Positions 43,745 to 53,753 of a stretch of DNA of 64,000 nucleotides are shown piece after piece. A program made the position numbers and the translations under genes. How positions within the stretch are numbered: the stretch's first letter is position 1; each line of letters opens with the position of its first letter. Under the pieces are notes generated by a model. It was not told the DNA's origin. It did no database searches and was given only the letters and a program-made list of their open reading frames with translations. This DNA is from Berkiella_A sp964633725 (lineage in GTDB: Bacteria; Pseudomonadota; Gammaproteobacteria; Berkiellales; Berkiellaceae), in assembly GCA_964633725.1 (NCBI GenBank), contig CAZWHY010000007.1, positions 1 to 64,000 of the forward strand, in the 5' to 3' direction.

Positions 43745-46399
43745 TTACCTCCCCAAGGTCGACAATAAAGTATTAAAATTATCGCGAGCCACAACAAATA
43801 TCTGAGCGATTGCTTGATACGCTTGCTCAAACTTTAATAAATTTGCGGCTTCTTCTTCCATATTTACGCCCGAGACACTATTGCGACGTGTTTCAATTGC
43901 TTGTAAAAAACTCGTACTGGTTTTTAAATTTACTTGTGCCTGATTAGATTGCGTGGCAACTCGACTCACAATTTGTGCAAAAGAATCTTGCAAAGAGGCA
44001 TTACCACTGTTAACTAATTTGTCCAATTGAAGACCAACCAAGTTGAGACTATTTCTGTTATCGCTATCAGCATCATGATTGTATCCAATTGAGAAGCTAT
44101 CTCCTTGCTTGGGCTCTCCATCTAACGTGATTCTATAACCCGGATCATAAAGATAAGTTGCATTGGGGCCTGGCGGTGTATTATCAATCACAGACGCTAA
44201 AGGAAAAACATCTTGCGCTCCCGCATTGGGGTCAAAAGCTTGATCCGGTCCTAATTGAATACCCGGTACACCACCAGAAACATCAAATACTCTATAAGTG
44301 GTATCATTGACAAACTCAATTCTAATAGGAGGAGAGAGTTGACCTTTTTCTTCAAACGCATTACCTAACTTATTAGCGGTGCTCGCAGGCGAACCCGACA
44401 CATCGACAATGCCTCGCACAGTAATGCTACCTGTGCCTTTATTATTAAGCGATGAATCTGTGCTAACCGGAAAAGCCAGTGCCAGCTTATTCGGATCATT
44501 TATTTTTGTAATAAATTGCTCAGATCCCATTTTGGTTGGCTGTATTTTAAAAACATCGCTGGCTTGCATACTGCCAGAAACCAGAGAAATCGAAAATCCA
44601 TCCACACTGAAATTTGGCGAACTGCCGATTGCCACTAAGCTTTGGTCGGCAACACGATTCAATCTATAATTTGAACCATCGAAGGTTAATAAATAATCAT
44701 CCGTACTTAATGCAGAGCTAGCATCGGGAATGATTTCTGCCACAAACCCAACCAAACTAGGATTATTTCCTGCAATATTAATAGAGGTTGTTGACTGTAA
44801 TGATACGGTAGCTCTTTGAATCTTATCTAATGCAACCGCACTATTTGTATCAAATTGCGTAAAGGTTGCTGCAGGCGTATTGGTATTACTAACCAATTGA
44901 ATATTGCGTCCATCTGCTGCAACCAATATAATATTATTGCTAGCATCCAAGTTTGCTTTTACACCCGTTTGTGGCAACAACGCATTGATATCTTGAATCA
45001 GTGTTGCATCATCCGCACCAGTGGTCACAATATTTATGCCATTAATAACAAACTCTCCAGCGGCAAAAGCACCCGCCGTAAATTGCCCTAAAGACAGGGC
45101 ATTGGGTTCTGCTGTGGCAAAAACATTATGTTGGGCTGTTCCTGAATTAATCGCACTGGCAATCGCGATGGCACTCCCCAAACCACCTGATGAGGATACG
45201 GTGTCATCACTAGCGGTTGTTGGCCTAATCGCAATATTATTAAGACGTACCAGTCCTGTCCCTAAATTATTGAGTGATGATGTATTGATTAAATTCGAAG
45301 CCGTTGAGAACCCTTGGTAAGGTGCATCTTCAAAACTTTTTATCCCATCAATAGACACATTAAATATAGCATCTCCGATGTTAGAGCTACCTGTAATACT
45401 ACGGGAACGCATGGCGTCTAAACTATTCACATCTGAGAAAAAATCGCGCCCCAAGTCTCCATTAAGATCTATCCCTAACGTATGTTGTTCGTTAAAAGAT
45501 GAGGCCAATGTGATGGCCAAACGGCCTAGGCTGTTTTGCATTTCAGCTAATGACCCATCTCTCACCTTAAGTAAAGAACCAATTTCACCATCCTTTATAT
45601 TGGTCGTAATATTTTGCCTGGCTCCCCTTGTTGTCAAATATACATCAACGTGCGTACTTGTTTCACTGGTCGCTATATTCAACTGACTAACGGTTGCACC
45701 TGTTACTAACGATAAACCATTACCAATTAATATATTTACACTACCATCTTCTTGCTCATTTGTTAAAACCTCAGCATACTGAGATAACTCTAAAATATGT
45801 TGATCTCTTTGATCTAATAAATCATTAGCGTCCCCTCCACCCAAGGTGGCCAATTTTATATTCAAATCTGAAATGCTTTCTGCTAAGGCATTCACATCAT
45901 TAACCAAAAACCCTAACTGTTGATCAATTGAATTAATACGACTCTCAACTTGATCATTTAACCCTTGAAATCTATTTTCTAGTAATTGTGATTGAGAAAT
46001 AAATAATTGTCTTGCCGGAATAGAGCTTGGGTTATTATTCAATTCTTGCATAGATAGAAAGAATTTGTTCAAACCATCTGCAATACCGGTTGTCGGATCG
46101 GCTAGCAGAATATCTAGATCACTAAACAACTGGGAAGATGTTTCAAGCCCTTTATTCTGACTTGTCTGAACACGCAAACTTTCAATTACAAATTGGTTGA
46201 TGCTTCTGCTAGTTTGAACGACGCTAACACCGGTACCAATAAATTGATCGCCACTCTTGTTCGCCGGTCTGGTTGCAAAAACATCCTGTTGTCGACTAAA
46301 ACCTGGTGTATTGGCATTACTGATATTATGTGAGGTTGTGTCTAACGCTTTTTGTATGGATAACAAACCCGATGTCGCAATACCTAATAAATTACTCAT
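43745..46399 (-). CDS. flgK: Hook-associated protein FlgK, enlarged
   Basis: An 884-aa protein, versus about 550-680 in most gammaproteobacteria. The N-terminal rod-type motif (GLLSIQKALDTTSHNISNAN) and C-terminal helix (NLLKFEQAYQAIAQIF) are standard. The middle holds the module shared with FlgL and FlgE (about residues 378-552, AADGRNIQ at 494-501). It starts 14 bp after flgJ and ends two bases before the flgL ATG. Confidence 0.96.
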   Translation of the reverse strand: MSNLLGIATSGLLSIQKALDTTSHNISNANTPGFSRQQDVFATRPANKSGDQFIGTGVSVVQTSRSINQFVIESLRVQTSQNKGLETSSQLFSDLDILLADPTTGIADGLNKFFLSMQELNNNPSSIPARQLFISQSQLLENRFQGLNDQVESRINSIDQQLGFLVNDVNALAESISDLNIKLATLGGGDANDLLDQRDQHILELSQYAEVLTNEQEDGSVNILIGNGLSLVTGATVSQLNIATSETSTHVDVYLTTRGARQNITTNIKDGEIGSLLKVRDGSLAEMQNSLGRLAITLASSFNEQHTLGIDLNGDLGRDFFSDVNSLDAMRSRSITGSSNIGDAIFNVSIDGIKSFEDAPYQGFSTASNLINTSSLNNLGTGLVRLNNIAIRPTTASDDTVSSSGGLGSAIAIASAINSGTAQHNVFATAEPNALSLGQFTAGAFAAGEFVINGINIVTTGADDATLIQDINALLPQTGVKANLDASNNIILVAADGRNIQLVSNTNTPAATFTQFDTNSAVALDKIQRATVSLQSTTSINIAGNNPSLVGFVAEIIPDASSALSTDDYLLTFDGSNYRLNRVADQSLVAIGSSPNFSVDGFSISLVSGSMQASDVFKIQPTKMGSEQFITKINDPNKLALAFPVSTDSSLNNKGTGSITVRGIVDVSGSPASTANKLGNAFEEKGQLSPPIRIEFVNDTTYRVFDVSGGVPGIQLGPDQAFDPNAGAQDVFPLASVIDNTPPGPNATYLYDPGYRITLDGEPKQGDSFSIGYNHDADSDNRNSLNLVGLQLDKLVNSGNASLQDSFAQIVSRVATQSNQAQVNLKTSTSFLQAIETRRNSVSGVNMEEEAANLLKFEQAYQAIAQIFVVARDNFNTLLSTLGR

Positions 46400-46413
46400 A
46401 ATCCCAACCTATT

Positions 46414-46734
46414 TTATTTTTGCGAACCTTTCATTTGACTCATAATGACTTCTTTGAGACCAATGGTTTTCATATTAGAAAGAGAAAGCGATAATTGATT
46501 ATCATACATATCTTGATACATATCATCGCCATTACTAGAAAATAAATCAGACTTAAAGCTTTGTTGTGCCTCTCGCATACTTTTTAGCATCATTTTCAAA
46601 AAAACAGATTCTAATTGTGATGCCACAACTTCAAGCTGTTGCTGGCTATCTCCCTTCCCACTACTAACAGCCCCTTTAAATTCCTGTAAAGAATGCATAT
46701 CATAGTAATTAAAAGTATTCGTGTTATTTATCAT
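46414..46734 (-). CDS. flgJ: Rod-capping protein FlgJ, single-domain form
   Basis: A 106-aa protein corresponding only to the N-terminal rod-cap domain (ASQLESVFLKMMLKSMREAQ, then SNGDDMYQDMYDNQLSLSL). Most gammaproteobacterial FlgJ proteins add a peptidoglycan-hydrolase domain of about 150 residues. Here flgK follows at once, so a separate lytic enzyme must open the wall. Confidence 0.92.
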   Translation of the reverse strand: MINNTNTFNYYDMHSLQEFKGAVSSGKGDSQQQLEVVASQLESVFLKMMLKSMREAQQSFKSDLFSSNGDDMYQDMYDNQLSLSLSNMKTIGLKEVIMSQMKGSQK

Positions 46735-46735
46735 G

Positions 46736-47842
46736 TTATATTATCTCTATATCTGCATTAAGGGCACCCGCCTCTTTTAATGCTTCTAGTATAGCCATTA
46801 AATCACTAGGTGCGGCACCAACCTCATTCACGGCATTCACAATGCTCTCTAACGATATGCCTGGTTTTAACAAAAACATTCTGCTCTTGTCTTGACTAAC
46901 ACTCACTTCAGATTTGGCTGTTGTGGTCGTCACACCTTGACTCAATGCGTTGGGTTGAGAAACCGACACATCTTCTGTGATAGTGACAGTTAAGTTACCA
47001 TGAGAGACCGCCGCTGGTTTGACCCTGACACTTTTACCTATCACGATTGTGCCAGTTCTAGAGTTGACGATAATTTTAGCCGCCATCATACTATCCTCAA
47101 CCAACAAATTTTCAATCGCCGATACGAAAATCACACGACTGTCTACATCTTTTGGCACCTGAACTTTAATCGAAGTGGCATCCAACGGAGTAGCCGTCCC
47201 AACACCAATATGTTCATTAATCGCCTCCGCAACATTTCTAGCGGCTGTGAAATCTGAATTATGTAGATTAAAAATAATATGATTTGTCAAAAAAAACGAA
47301 CTGGGAATACCTCGCTCCACAATGGCGCCATTTGGTATCCTACCCACAACCGGAACATTCACTGTGATTTTTGACCCATCGGCTCCTTCAGCAGATAAGC
47401 CTCCCACAATCAAGCTGCCCTGTGCCACCGCATAAATATTACCATCCGCTGCTTTTAACGGCGCCAACAATAATGTGCCGCCGCGCAAACTCTTGGCATT
47501 ACCAAGCGAAGACACGGTGACATCTATTTTTTGCCCAGGTTTTGAGAATGCGGGCAGATCTGCATGCAAAGCAACTGCCGCAACATTCTTAATATTAGGA
47601 TTAATATTAGCAGGAATGGTAATGCCTAATTTATTCAACATGCTTTTAAACGACTGTTTGGTAAACGCCTCGGTATCACCGGTGCCAGTTAAACCCACAA
47701 CCAATCCATACCCCACTAATTGATTGCTTCTCACCCCTTGAATAGAAGTTATGTCTTTCACTCTAGATGCATACAGATTGCTAAATAATAATGTCATCAA
47801 TAAACCCATACATATTTTCTTCAACATTTTTTTGGTTTCCAT
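46736..47842 (-). CDS. flgI: Flagellar P-ring protein FlgI
   Basis: A 368-aa periplasmic P-ring subunit with a signal peptide (to about NLYA) followed by SRVKDITSIQGVRSNQLVGY. I start it at ATG 47842, which overlaps the flgH stop as TAATG. A GTG four codons earlier is possible. The length and conserved blocks are normal. Confidence 0.96.
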   Translation of the reverse strand: METKKMLKKICMGLLMTLLFSNLYASRVKDITSIQGVRSNQLVGYGLVVGLTGTGDTEAFTKQSFKSMLNKLGITIPANINPNIKNVAAVALHADLPAFSKPGQKIDVTVSSLGNAKSLRGGTLLLAPLKAADGNIYAVAQGSLIVGGLSAEGADGSKITVNVPVVGRIPNGAIVERGIPSSFFLTNHIIFNLHNSDFTAARNVAEAINEHIGVGTATPLDATSIKVQVPKDVDSRVIFVSAIENLLVEDSMMAAKIIVNSRTGTIVIGKSVRVKPAAVSHGNLTVTITEDVSVSQPNALSQGVTTTTAKSEVSVSQDKSRMFLLKPGISLESIVNAVNEVGAAPSDLMAILEALKEAGALNADIEII

Positions 47843-48567
47843 TAAAAAGGCCACAATGAACTGGTGATAACTTTCATTAACCAGCCTGGCTTGGTTGCAT
47901 TGGTTAATGTACCACGACCACTATATGATATTCTGGCATCTGCGATTCTATGTGATTCTATTGTATTATCCGGCTGAATATCTTCTGAGCGGATAATACC
48001 AGAAACCCGCACAAACTCATCGCCGTGATTAATGTTTATCCATTTCTCACCACGTACATATAAATTACCATTGGGATAAACTTGACTGACCATAACCGTA
48101 ATTTTGCCAGTTAATTTATTTTTCTGCTCTGAATCTGAGCTGCCCTCAAACTCACGCGTCCCATTTATCTTGGTCTCTAAATTTAAATTATCTGTCGTCA
48201 ACAAAGGAATAGGCAACCATTTTGGCAAACCAAAATCTGCCATCGTACTCAATATGGTCGGGTCAAGAATATTCGCTGTTGATTTTTTATCGAAATTTGT
48301 TTCAGCCTCTTTTGAAGCATCCATTTGCTCTGTAAATATAACGGTAATCAAATCACCAATTTTGTGTGCTTTAATATCTTCATATAAAGATAAACCACGG
48401 CCAGGATGATAAACAGAGCCCATATCAGGCGTCAATTCAGGCTGAATATCGGGCATAACAGGTGCATAACTGGGATCATTAGGGCTATCAAAATGATTAC
48501 ACCCCACCAACGTCAGCACAGACAAAATCCCCAAAACCGCTTTTATTACATTAATATTAAAGCACAT
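47842..48567 (-). CDS. flgH: Flagellar L-ring lipoprotein FlgH
   Basis: A 241-aa outer-membrane L-ring lipoprotein. Lipobox LVGC gives acylated C23. Family blocks GDLITVIFTE and NGNLYVRGEKWI are present, and it ends KVITSSLWPF. Presence of FlgH and FlgI confirms a two-membrane flagellum. Confidence 0.97.
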   Translation of the reverse strand: MCFNINVIKAVLGILSVLTLVGCNHFDSPNDPSYAPVMPDIQPELTPDMGSVYHPGRGLSLYEDIKAHKIGDLITVIFTEQMDASKEAETNFDKKSTANILDPTILSTMADFGLPKWLPIPLLTTDNLNLETKINGTREFEGSSDSEQKNKLTGKITVMVSQVYPNGNLYVRGEKWININHGDEFVRVSGIIRSEDIQPDNTIESHRIADARISYSGRGTLTNATKPGWLMKVITSSLWPF

Positions 48568-48576
48568 GCTAATTTC

Positions 48577-49362
48577 CTATAAAGTCTGTGACAAATAACG
48601 TAACATACCATCTACTGTTTCTACAGATTTTGCATTCATTTCATAGGCACGTTGTGTTTCAATTAATTTTACCAATTCCTCTACCACATTAACGTTTGAC
48701 CCTTCTAATGCCCCTTGTAATAATGAACCCACCCCATTTTGAGCAGGATTCCCAGTTGTCGCCGAACCACTGGCGGAAGTCTCTAAATATTGATTTTCAC
48801 CTATTGCTTGTAACCCAGCAGGATTAATAAAATCTGCTAATTGTATAGTACCCACTTGCGTTGCTGCGGCTGAGCCTTGGGTCATAACAGACACCACACC
48901 ATCGCTGCCAATCGTAATACTTAATGTATCACTAGGTAGTGTAATATTCGGTTCCATTAAATAACCATTTGCCGTAACCAGCTGTCCTGTACTGTTTGTT
49001 TGAAAAGAACCATCGCGCGTATAAGCCGTTGTACCATCTGGTCTAGCTACCTGAAAAAAACCTTTGCCATTAATCGCCATATCCAATTGGTTTTCTGTAT
49101 TGATAATACTGCCTTGAGAATGAATTTTTTGTGTTGCGACTGTTCTCACGCCTGTACCCAGCATTAAACCAGAAGGTAACTCCGTACTTTCGGTTGATTG
49201 CCCCCCGGGTTGTCTAACATTTTGATACAATAAATCCTCAAAAACGGCCCGCCCTTTTTTAAAGCCAGTGGTACTCACATTGGCCAAATTATTTGATATA
49301 ACTTTAATATCTGTGTTTTGGGCTTCTAAACCTGTTACACTAATCCACAATGCTGGATGCAT
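48577..49362 (-). CDS. flgG: Distal rod protein FlgG
   Basis: A 261-aa distal rod subunit with N-terminal VISNNLANVSTTGFKKGRA, the characteristic FEDLLYQNVRQPGGQST insert that straightens the rod, and C-terminal EELVKLIETQRAYEMNAKSV. Spacing to flgH is nine bases. Confidence 0.98.
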   Translation of the reverse strand: MHPALWISVTGLEAQNTDIKVISNNLANVSTTGFKKGRAVFEDLLYQNVRQPGGQSTESTELPSGLMLGTGVRTVATQKIHSQGSIINTENQLDMAINGKGFFQVARPDGTTAYTRDGSFQTNSTGQLVTANGYLMEPNITLPSDTLSITIGSDGVVSVMTQGSAAATQVGTIQLADFINPAGLQAIGENQYLETSASGSATTGNPAQNGVGSLLQGALEGSNVNVVEELVKLIETQRAYEMNAKSVETVDGMLRYLSQTL

Positions 49363-49376
49363 AATTCACTCCTTCC

Positions 49377-50117
49377 TTATGATACACTTAATAGGGATGC
49401 AGCCGCTTCATCTAACGTTTCTGCTTGTTTTATCATTTTAAGTTGAATTTCATATTGTCTCGCTAATGAAATCATATTGGTAATCGCTTCTACAGCATTC
49501 ACATTACTAGCTTCCAAAAATCCGTTCGCAATACTCACATCCAGATCGCCTTCTAAAGAACTGTTGTCTTTTGTATAAAATAAGCCATCAGGTCCTTTCT
49601 CTAAATTTTGAATGTCTGCATTTACCAATTTAAGTCTGTCTAAAAATACAATCGTATCCGGTGTTGAGCCTAAAGGTACAATACTAATAGACCCATCAGA
49701 ACCAATTTCAACCTTTTGGGCCGGTGGAATGCTAATTTCACCACCATCCCCCAACACAGCTAATCCCTTGCTGTTTGTCAATATCCCTTCTTCATTTACC
49801 TGCAAAGCCCCATCTCTAGAGTAGGCTTCTTGACCTTGTTTATTTTCAACCGCAAAAAAACCTTGTCCCTTAATGGCCACATCAAAATCACGCCCAGTTG
49901 CCATCAGGGCACCTGGGGTAAAATCTGTCGCAGGTCTTTCTGTCAAAGCATAAACCCGCGTTGGCATAGATTCACCAAATACAGGCATACTTCTAAACTG
50001 TGCCAAATCTGCTTTAAAAGCCGGTGTTCCAACATTTGCAAGATTATTCGCATTTATGCTTTGAGCCAAGAAGGTATTCTCAGCCCCACTCATTGTCACA
50101 AACAACATTTTATCCAT
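49377..50117 (-). CDS. flgF: Proximal rod protein FlgF
   Basis: A 246-aa rod subunit with the shared N-terminal motif (INANNLANVGTPAFKADLAQ) and the C-terminal EAITNMISLARQYEIQLKMI helix. It lies between flgE and flgG as usual. Confidence 0.96.
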   Translation of the reverse strand: MDKMLFVTMSGAENTFLAQSINANNLANVGTPAFKADLAQFRSMPVFGESMPTRVYALTERPATDFTPGALMATGRDFDVAIKGQGFFAVENKQGQEAYSRDGALQVNEEGILTNSKGLAVLGDGGEISIPPAQKVEIGSDGSISIVPLGSTPDTIVFLDRLKLVNADIQNLEKGPDGLFYTKDNSSLEGDLDVSIANGFLEASNVNAVEAITNMISLARQYEIQLKMIKQAETLDEAAASLLSVS

Positions 50118-50130
50118 TTAGACTATATTC

Positions 50131-52080
50131 CTATCTTAAGTTGATAATGGCTTGTGTCACAGCTTCTGCGGTCTGAATCGTCTGTGCATTCGCTTGGAAG
50201 TTACGTTGAGAGGTGATCAAAGCCACTAATTGCTCTGTCAGCTGCACATTCGAGCCTTCTAACGAGCCAGATTGTATCAATCCTAAAGATGCCGTCCCTG
50301 GCTCTCCCACTAATGCAACACCAGAAGAAAAAGATTCTCCCCAAGCGGTGTCACCTTGTGGATTTAACCCTTGCGTATTACCAAAATTGGCCAATACCAC
50401 TTGGCCTAATATTGTAGACTGACCATTGGTATAACTGGCAACAATATTACCTTCTGAGCTAATTTCTATTCCTGATAATCTTCCTGTCGTAAAACCATCC
50501 TGTGTCAATCCTTGGACGGCGTAGTCAGACCCAAACTGCGTTGATTGACTTAAATCAATCGTTAAAGCTTGCGGTATCCCGCCAACACTAGATGGCGGGA
50601 TCCAATCTGTTATATTAATAATATCTGATGACGTTTGAATGATACCCGCTTGAGGACCGGCCAATAGTCCCGCATTTCCTGGGGTAGAACCACCAATATT
50701 AACACTATTGTTATTAGTGGCTGCCAATGTGTAACTACCTCGAATGGCTTGATCTAAAACAGCACCACCATCTAAATCAAAACTTGCAAAGGTTGCACCT
50801 GCTGTCGCCCCATCAGATTGCACCTGTATATTCCGACCATCTGCTGCCGTTAATGTAATCGCCGTACCCACGCCACCAGGCTGAGTGGCTAAAACGCCTG
50901 TACTGGTTGACTGTGTATTGATCAAACTCAATAAATCTGCATCTGATGCCACGGCCCCTGTAATGCCTATACCATTGATTGCAAAATCGCCCGCAGCCAA
51001 AGCCCCTAATGTCGGCGCACCCAAATTTAAAGTCGTATTGGTTACGGTGGCTGTAACGCCATGAAGTGCTGACTTTGCATTAATCGCTGCCGCAAGTGAA
51101 ATCGCACTACCGGAACTATCCGTTGTGGATATAATATCCGAATCAGCCGTAACAGATGCATCAATCGCAATACCATTAATACTTAAATCATTTAAACCAA
51201 AAGTGGTTAAACTACCAGAATTGGTCAGAACAGGTGCCATACTCGCAACAGGGCCTGGGCCATGATATTGTGGCGGCACGGTTGAATTGTTCACCACATA
51301 ATTACCGGTTTGGTCAAATACAACTGTAAAAGGGGAAGGCTCTACCCCTGCCGGATAAGCCACAGGCGGTATTCCAGCCGGAGGCGTTGGTGCAGCAGGC
51401 GTCACATCTGTGCCATCCACACCGACAAATACATTCCATGTGTTTTGTGAAGGCGCTTTTACAAAATAAGTGGTTTGAATATAGGAATTACCCAGACTAT
51501 CAAATATCGTTGTAGAGGCTGAAGCGTTAAACGAATTAGGATCGGGTGGGTTACTCGGGGTAAACGCTCTCGCAAAAGGTATAGAAGGTGGTGGTACTGC
51601 TGAGTCTAAATTTACAGTCACCCCAATACCTGTGGTAAATTTTGGTGAAGAATTTGCACTGGCTATCTGCAGGTCACCTTGTGTGCCTGTAATGTTACCC
51701 GAGCTATCTGCTAAAAACCCTTGTAAACGTCTCTCTGCTGAATTGGTAATGAAACCATCCTTATCCACACCGAAAGCACCCGCCCTAGTATAAGATAAAT
51801 CACCATTCTGACTGGTGATAAAAAAACCTTTTCCACTAATCGCCAAATCCAAATTATTATCAGTAAAAGAGATCTGTCCCTGAGAAAACTGCTGCTTTAC
51901 AGCCGTTAACGAAACACCTGCTCCAATAGAGGTGCCTGATGTAGAGCTTGCATATATATCTGCAAACTCAGCTCGAGATTGTTTAAATCCTGTTGTACTC
52001 GCATTAGCAATATTATTACCAATGACTCTTAATTCACTTGATGCGGCCTGCAAGCCACTTAAGGCAGTATTAAACGGCAT
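50131..52080 (-). CDS. flgE: Flagellar hook protein FlgE, enlarged
   Basis: A 649-aa hook subunit, longer than the common 400-450. Ends are standard (LSGLQAASSELRVIGNNIAN; LITSQRNFQANAQTIQTAEA). A Pro-rich stretch (about residues 223-250) and the module shared with FlgK and FlgL (about 288-472, AADGRNIQ at 412-419) account for the extra size. Confidence 0.96.
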   Translation of the reverse strand: MPFNTALSGLQAASSELRVIGNNIANASTTGFKQSRAEFADIYASSTSGTSIGAGVSLTAVKQQFSQGQISFTDNNLDLAISGKGFFITSQNGDLSYTRAGAFGVDKDGFITNSAERRLQGFLADSSGNITGTQGDLQIASANSSPKFTTGIGVTVNLDSAVPPPSIPFARAFTPSNPPDPNSFNASASTTIFDSLGNSYIQTTYFVKAPSQNTWNVFVGVDGTDVTPAAPTPPAGIPPVAYPAGVEPSPFTVVFDQTGNYVVNNSTVPPQYHGPGPVASMAPVLTNSGSLTTFGLNDLSINGIAIDASVTADSDIISTTDSSGSAISLAAAINAKSALHGVTATVTNTTLNLGAPTLGALAAGDFAINGIGITGAVASDADLLSLINTQSTSTGVLATQPGGVGTAITLTAADGRNIQVQSDGATAGATFASFDLDGGAVLDQAIRGSYTLAATNNNSVNIGGSTPGNAGLLAGPQAGIIQTSSDIINITDWIPPSSVGGIPQALTIDLSQSTQFGSDYAVQGLTQDGFTTGRLSGIEISSEGNIVASYTNGQSTILGQVVLANFGNTQGLNPQGDTAWGESFSSGVALVGEPGTASLGLIQSGSLEGSNVQLTEQLVALITSQRNFQANAQTIQTAEAVTQAIINLR

Positions 52081-52094
52081 TTTTATTTCCCTTC

Positions 52095-52769
52095 TTAACT
52101 AATAGACTTTATATCATTTAGTGATACTTGACCAAACCCGTTGACATTGACAACAATGGGCTCCCCATTTTTATTAATACTGACGCTATCAACACTGGTC
52201 GCAACATAAGTATCAAGTTGTACTTCTTGACCGGCAATATTACCTCTTGCCGCCAATTCATAAGCACCTGGTGAAACAGCCTCTCCATTTTGGTCTAAGC
52301 CATCCCAAGTAAAGCCAACATCCCCCGATGCTTGCTCATCAAATTCAAAGCTACGAACGACTTCTCCTTGTCCATTGACAATATCTAATGTAATATTGCT
52401 AACAGTAGCAGATGCTTCAATACTACCTCTCACTGCTTGACCATTCGTTAAATTTGCTGAATTGGTCTTTACTTCTACTTGCTTACCCACCAAAGAGGTC
52501 GCTTGTAAAGTCTGGGAGGAGTTCAAAGAATTCACCATCTCATTCAAAGAGCTCTCCATATTTTTAATACCTTCTACAGTACTAAATTGTGCAAGCTGTG
52601 CTAAAAACTCAGAGCTATCTTGAGGTTCTAATGGGTTTTGATTTTTTAACTGTGCCACAAATAATTCTAAAAAATCGGTGCTATCGTCAGATTTTTCTTT
52701 TTTATCTGTTGCCGGTGCATTTAAACCAATATCAGAAAAACTCACGCTTGGAATCGCATTGGTACTCAT
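52095..52769 (-). CDS. flgD: Hook-capping protein FlgD
   Basis: A 224-aa hook cap with N-terminal DFLELFVAQLKNQNPLEPQD and a C-terminal FlgD Ig-like/Tudor region (FTWDGLDQNGEAVSPGAYEL). The length is normal; it precedes flgE by 14 bp. Confidence 0.97.
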   Translation of the reverse strand: MSTNAIPSVSFSDIGLNAPATDKKEKSDDSTDFLELFVAQLKNQNPLEPQDSSEFLAQLAQFSTVEGIKNMESSLNEMVNSLNSSQTLQATSLVGKQVEVKTNSANLTNGQAVRGSIEASATVSNITLDIVNGQGEVVRSFEFDEQASGDVGFTWDGLDQNGEAVSPGAYELAARGNIAGQEVQLDTYVATSVDSVSINKNGEPIVVNVNGFGQVSLNDIKSIS

Positions 52770-52777
52770 TTGTAATA

Positions 52778-53212
52778 TTACCTACCTAAATTAATGGTTT
52801 CTTGCATCATTTGCTTTGCCGTATTAAGCAATTGAACATTGGTTTGGTATGAACGAGAAGCAGAAATCATATTGGCCATTTCTTGAATCATGTTGACATT
52901 AGGCATAAAAATATATCCATCTTCGTTTGCTTTAGGATGATTTGGCGCATATTTTCGCTCTAAAGGCCTGTCGCTTTCAACAATAGCCGTGACCCTAACG
53001 CCTGCGGTGTGATGGTCAGAGTCATCAAATACATTTTGATCTAATGCATTACCCATAACGGTTTCAAAAATGGGCTGCCTGGATCTATAGGTTTCATTAA
53101 CACTACTGGATACGCTACTCGCATTGGCCATATTACTTGCAATCGTATTTAATCTGATGGTTTGCGCACTCATGCCCATTCCGGCGACATCAAATATCTG
53201 AAACATACCCAT
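52778..53212 (-). CDS. flgC: Proximal rod protein FlgC
   Basis: A 144-aa rod protein with FDVAGMGMSAQTIRLNTIAS at the start and a C-terminal MISASRSYQTNVQLLNTAKQ helix. It starts two bases after the flgB stop. Confidence 0.97.
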   Translation of the reverse strand: MGMFQIFDVAGMGMSAQTIRLNTIASNMANASSVSSSVNETYRSRQPIFETVMGNALDQNVFDDSDHHTAGVRVTAIVESDRPLERKYAPNHPKANEDGYIFMPNVNMIQEMANMISASRSYQTNVQLLNTAKQMMQETINLGR

Positions 53213-53214
53213 GA

Positions 53215-53610
53215 CTATTCTCCTCTAATGGCAGATGCCAAACCTTTTATTTTACCATCCAAAAATCTAAGTGATGCTAGATAGCGAATGGTGTTCTCAG
53301 AAAATTTAGCATTTTCAACCTGTGTATCAACTGTGTTGCCATCTAATGAGGGCTGAGTCGGCGTTCTATATAGAAGGGAGAAATCATCTAATTCATCGCT
53401 GGTGCCAATGTGGCCAGAATGCGTTGTGCGTAATTGAGCATTTGAACTCAATAATTTGTCTTCCAATACCTGTTTGAAGTCAATATCCTTGGCTTTGTAT
53501 CCTGGGGTATCGGCATTGGCTAAATTACTGGCTAAAATCTCTGTCCTTTTAGCTCTTAAATCCAGCATATTTTCATGTATGCCAAACATTTGTTGTAATT
53601 GTAGTTTCAT
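53215..53610 (-). CDS. flgB: Proximal rod protein FlgB
   Basis: A 131-aa rod protein with the LRAKRTEILASNLANADTPG block. It is first in the flgBCDEFGHIJKL transcript and has a sigma-54 promoter 29 bp upstream. Confidence 0.97.
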   Translation of the reverse strand: MKLQLQQMFGIHENMLDLRAKRTEILASNLANADTPGYKAKDIDFKQVLEDKLLSSNAQLRTTHSGHIGTSDELDDFSLLYRTPTQPSLDGNTVDTQVENAKFSENTIRYLASLRFLDGKIKGLASAIRGE

Positions 53611-53638
53611 CGAAATCTCCTTTTCCTGAAATCATAAG

Positions 53639-53654
53639 TGCAAGCAGTGTGCCA
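53639..53654 (-). promoter_or_regulatory. Sigma-54 promoter upstream of flgB
   Basis: The minus strand reads TGGCACACTGCTTGCA, an essentially perfect sigma-54 promoter (TGGCAC-N5-TTGCA). Confidence 0.92.
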
Positions 53655-53753
53655 AATAAAATATTAAGTAAAATCAATACGTTAGTTATGCTCGGACATT
53701 GGGCGGCAAAACTTTAATTTTTTTTTAGGCAATCATTTGCCTGTTTCTTGGCT

